Source: an uncultured Eggerthellaceae bacterium
GTDB lineage: Bacteria > Actinomycetota > Coriobacteriia > Coriobacteriales > Eggerthellaceae
DNA: 16,307 nt
NCBI GenBank assembly: GCA_910588945.1
Contig: CAJUSF010000027.1
Location: forward strand, 1 to 16,307
Direction of reading: 5' to 3'
Part shown: one piece after another, positions 14,859 through 16,307 of the stretch
Layout of the letters: each line of letters begins with the position of its first letter
How positions within the stretch are numbered: the first letter of the stretch is position 1
Made by a program: the position numbers and the translations under genes
Notes under the pieces: generated by a model
What the model was told of the DNA's origin: nothing
Database searches by the model: none
Seen by the model: only the letters and a program-made list of their open reading frames with translations

Positions 14859-15338
14859 CTAGAAGTCGAACTCCTTCTCACTGAACGGTGCGGGCTGCCC
14901 TGTAGCGACATTTACCCAGTGACCATCCACTCTTACAAACATTATGCGCAACATGATTCCGCCACCATGGCGACCGGTTCCTAAATAAGCCGCACTCGAG
15001 CCGCGTTCTTTCCAGATATTGCTGTTCAGCTCGAAAAAAGCTCGCTTGCTTCCGATAGCAGCAGCGCTTGTGGTGCCGGTAGCATTTATAACGCCTGAGC
15101 TGACCGAAGATTTTGTTGAACTTGCCGCATAAAGGATGTTTTTTTGATAATCCATGTCGATAATGGGAATATCCACCTCAAAGCGGCTTGCCACCTGCTT
15201 CACTCGCTCAAGAGAAACGTCGGGATGACGGGCCTCGCCGAGCTCATTTTGATGACTTCCGTGAAAGCCTTTCAGATTTTGCGATCGCATCGATTGTGGA
15301 TTCTGCGGCAGTCTTGCGACACTTGAACTTGCACTCAT
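14859..15338 (-). CDS. Unrecognised 159-residue protein
   Basis: I do not recognise this family. The first ~45 residues are polar and low in hydrophobics (SMRSQNLKGFHGSHQNELGE), with no signal peptide. Residues about 41-72 (VSLERVKQVASRFEVDIPII, then DMDYQKN) look folded. A Ser/Thr/Ala-rich stretch (73-97) is followed by FFELNSNIWKERG and a Gly-rich RHGGGIMLRIMFVRVDGHWV. The C-terminal half could be a small beta domain. It lies 15 bases after the slyD-like gene and 92 bases before the histidine kinase, so it is probably co-transcribed with both. ATG at 15336-15338 has only a weak GGGG upstream, consistent with coupling. The length, frame and position support a real gene; a secreted or metal-related role cannot be told. 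Confidence 0.65.
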   Translation of the reverse strand: MSASSSVARLPQNPQSMRSQNLKGFHGSHQNELGEARHPDVSLERVKQVASRFEVDIPIIDMDYQKNILYAASSTKSSVSSGVINATGTTSAAAIGSKRAFFELNSNIWKERGSSAAYLGTGRHGGGIMLRIMFVRVDGHWVNVATGQPAPFSEKEFDF

Positions 15339-15353
15339 GGCGACCCCGCACGA

Positions 15354-15854
15354 TTACCCGATGGCCTCTTTTAGCTTATCGCAGCCGCACGCGCACCCTT
15401 GCGGATGAAGTTCGCGCTCGATCGCATCTTTGGCTTCGACGGCAATAAGGTCTATCTCGAGCGTTATATCATGATCGGCAAGCTCGTGGTTGAAATCGAG
15501 ATAAACATTTCCCTCTTCTATCTTAAGCACCTTCATGAATACCTGATCGCCACCCATATTCGCCCCGATATACTTACCTATGGGAAGCTCATCGGCGTTC
15601 GGAAACTTATCGTAAGGAAGAATCTCGATTTTGCCTACGTCGTATATCCCGTAAGCGTCTTTGGCCGGAACGACGACCGTTTTTATTTCGCCAGCATTCA
15701 TATCGAGAAGTGCTTTTTCAAGACCAGGAATCGATCGATTGTTTCCGATGACAAGCTCCATTGGCTTGCCCTCTCTGTAAGTGCTGCTGAATTCGCGGCC
15801 GTCCTCGAGCTTCGCCCGGTAATGAACGTGAACCTTGTCGCCGATCTGTGCCAT
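15354..15854 (-). CDS. slyD: SlyD-like FKBP-type peptidyl-prolyl cis-trans isomerase
   Basis: A 166-residue cytoplasmic prolyl isomerase/chaperone. The FKBP core is split as in SlyD: residues 1-70 (KVHVHYRAKLEDGREFSST, IPGLEKALLDMNAGE) and about 124-141. An insert-in-flap chaperone domain sits between (about 71-123), and the family's FNHELAD motif is at 121-127. The tail HPQGCACGCDK offers His150, Cys154, Cys156 and Cys158 as a short metal-binding cluster, much shorter than the His/Cys-rich tail of E. coli SlyD (196 residues). The start is ATG 15852-15854 with GGAGG eight bases upstream; the frame is open 20 codons further but without such support. It heads the series slyD - 159-residue protein - kinase - regulator. 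A helper role in metalloenzyme folding near a molybdoenzyme is plausible, but slyD is also general housekeeping. Confidence 0.88.
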   Translation of the reverse strand: MAQIGDKVHVHYRAKLEDGREFSSTYREGKPMELVIGNNRSIPGLEKALLDMNAGEIKTVVVPAKDAYGIYDVGKIEILPYDKFPNADELPIGKYIGANMGGDQVFMKVLKIEEGNVYLDFNHELADHDITLEIDLIAVEAKDAIERELHPQGCACGCDKLKEAIG

Positions 15855-16001
15855 GAGGTATCCCTCCAATTTGACCGAGCTACGCTGATAAGGTGCGCTT
15901 GTAAACACCTGCACGCATCAAAAACTTACGCACAGCAAAGCATGTGCGACAAGCAACATTGCGCTTCTTAACCTATAAATTTTATTGAAGGAAACCCTCT
16001 C

Positions 16002-16030
16002 GGTATAGTAGCCAACTGGCCACATTTGTG
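16002..16030 (-). promoter_or_regulatory. Probable slyD-kinase-regulator promoter with shared 16-bp motif
   Basis: CCAACTGGCCACATTT (16012-16027, plus strand) differs by one base from the motif before the molybdoenzyme gene. On the minus strand a -35-like CACAAA (16025-16030) and a -10-like TATACC (16002-16007) are 17 bases apart, with the motif filling the spacer. The predicted transcript starts near 15990-15996 and runs into slyD. Confidence 0.5.
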
Positions 16031-16091
16031 AAAATGCCGAAAGCCTAGGGTAAAGCCCTACAGGCAGATCAATCGAGTGTGTGCACAAAAC

Positions 16092-16120
16092 GTGCGCATC
16101 AAGATCGGATGCGCGCCTAC
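16092..16120 (+). repeat. Palindromic repeat A, copy 3
   Basis: GTGCGCAT (16092-16099), loop CAAGATCGG, ATGCGCGC, CTAC. It has the same loop as the 6004 copy and one base change in the second arm. It is followed 11 bases later by repeat B, suggesting the two can be parts of one larger element. Confidence 0.7.
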
Positions 16121-16131
16121 GGGGACGTTTG

Positions 16132-16171
16132 CGAATAAAGACTCATACTTAGGCCCGATGCATCCTTTTTC
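16132..16171. repeat. Dispersed repeat B, right copy
   Basis: Matches 25 of 28 positions with the block at 130-156, then has CCTTTTTC at 16164-16171 like the left copy at 171-178. The distance between the two boxes is shorter here. This lies in the gap between slyD and the right-end partial frame. Confidence 0.6.
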
Positions 16172-16198
16172 GATTTGCTCTGAACACAAACTGTTAAT

Positions 16199-16216
16199 AG
16201 CTTCCGTAAGGAAGCT
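16199..16216 (+). other. Hairpin with GUAA tetraloop
   Basis: AGCTTCC, GTAA, GGAAGCT: a perfect 7-bp stem closed by a GNRA-type loop, 30 bases before the possible plus-strand start at 16247. It has no T tract, so it is more likely a leader hairpin than a terminator. Confidence 0.4.
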
Positions 16217-16246
16217 TATATAAATGCATGAAGGAGTTGACCGCTG

Positions 16247-16307
16247 ATGCAAAGCATCAAGGGTAAACGTCAAATACGAAAAGGGATGTATCGGGCCGAA
16301 CCGATTA
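16247..16307 (+). CDS. Possible 5' end of a plus-strand gene (partial)
   Basis: An ATG at 16247-16249 with AGGAG ten bases upstream opens a frame of 20 codons to the window edge (begins MQSIKGKRQIRKG). It would be the only plus-strand gene, divergent from slyD. The residues are very basic, but too few to identify. A chance frame cannot be ruled out. Confidence 0.35.
   Translation, partial: MQSIKGKRQIRKGMYRAEPI

Larger units (their letters stand above)
15855..16246. other. Gene-free region upstream of slyD
   Basis: About 390 bases. It contains the slyD leader, a probable minus-strand promoter with the shared 16-bp motif (16002-16030), palindromic repeat A copy 3 (16092-16120), repeat B right copy (16132-16171) and a hairpin (16199-16216) before a possible plus-strand gene. 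No tRNA or protein gene was seen. Confidence 0.65.

Noticed and set aside
16058..16273. 71-codon minus-strand frame near the right end
   Set aside because: It covers both dispersed repeats and the hairpin, has no recognisable protein features, and overlaps the plus-strand start at 16247.

Overview
The window reads as a stretch of an anaerobic actinobacterial chromosome of the Eggerthellaceae/Coriobacteriia type. This is inferred from gene content, not from a marker gene. The pointers are a cytoplasmic transhydroxylase/catechol-dehydroxylase-type molybdenum enzyme, a small zinc-ribbon protein, drug-type MFS exporters and a NarL-type two-component system, all at roughly 50% GC by eye. All twelve whole genes except none lie on the minus strand (fourteen confident minus-strand CDS in total), so the window is transcribed from right to left. 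One possible partial plus-strand gene runs off the right edge.

Right part (about 12.7-16.0 kb), in transcription order: a SlyD-like FKBP isomerase, an unrecognised 159-residue protein, a soluble GAF-type histidine kinase and a NarL/FixJ response regulator. Spacing suggests one operon. Middle (about 6.1-12.7 kb): a 904-residue molybdopterin catalytic subunit, a 267-residue partner with twelve cysteines placed for three [4Fe-4S] clusters plus a C-terminal beta-sandwich-like tail, a zinc-ribbon protein, a 14-TM-type MFS transporter, a VOC-fold protein and a Cys-rich protein. The catalytic subunit has no Tat signal and no N-terminal Fe-S motif. That combination matches pyrogallol-phloroglucinol transhydroxylase and the related gut catechol dehydroxylases, so the likely theme is sensing, import/export and reductive or hydroxyl-transfer chemistry on a phenolic substrate. 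The substrate cannot be read from the sequence.

The most useful new observation is a 16-bp motif, CCAASTGGCCACATTT (S = C or G), present upstream of both the slyD-kinase-regulator operon and the molybdoenzyme gene. In both places it lies between -35-like and -10-like boxes, so it is a good candidate for the binding site of the response regulator encoded here.

Left part (about 0.18-5.3 kb): a DHA2-type MFS transporter fused to a cytoplasmic CBS pair, a four-helix holin-4/YvlD-like membrane protein, a membrane-anchored lysozyme-fold/glucosaminidase-like cell-wall protein, and two tandem single-unit TrkA proteins without a TrkH channel in view. An 860-base gene-free region (5294-6155) separates this from the molybdoenzyme cluster. 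It holds a large near-perfect hairpin and two copies of a dispersed palindromic element; a third copy is near the right end. A second repeat sequence occurs near both ends of the window.
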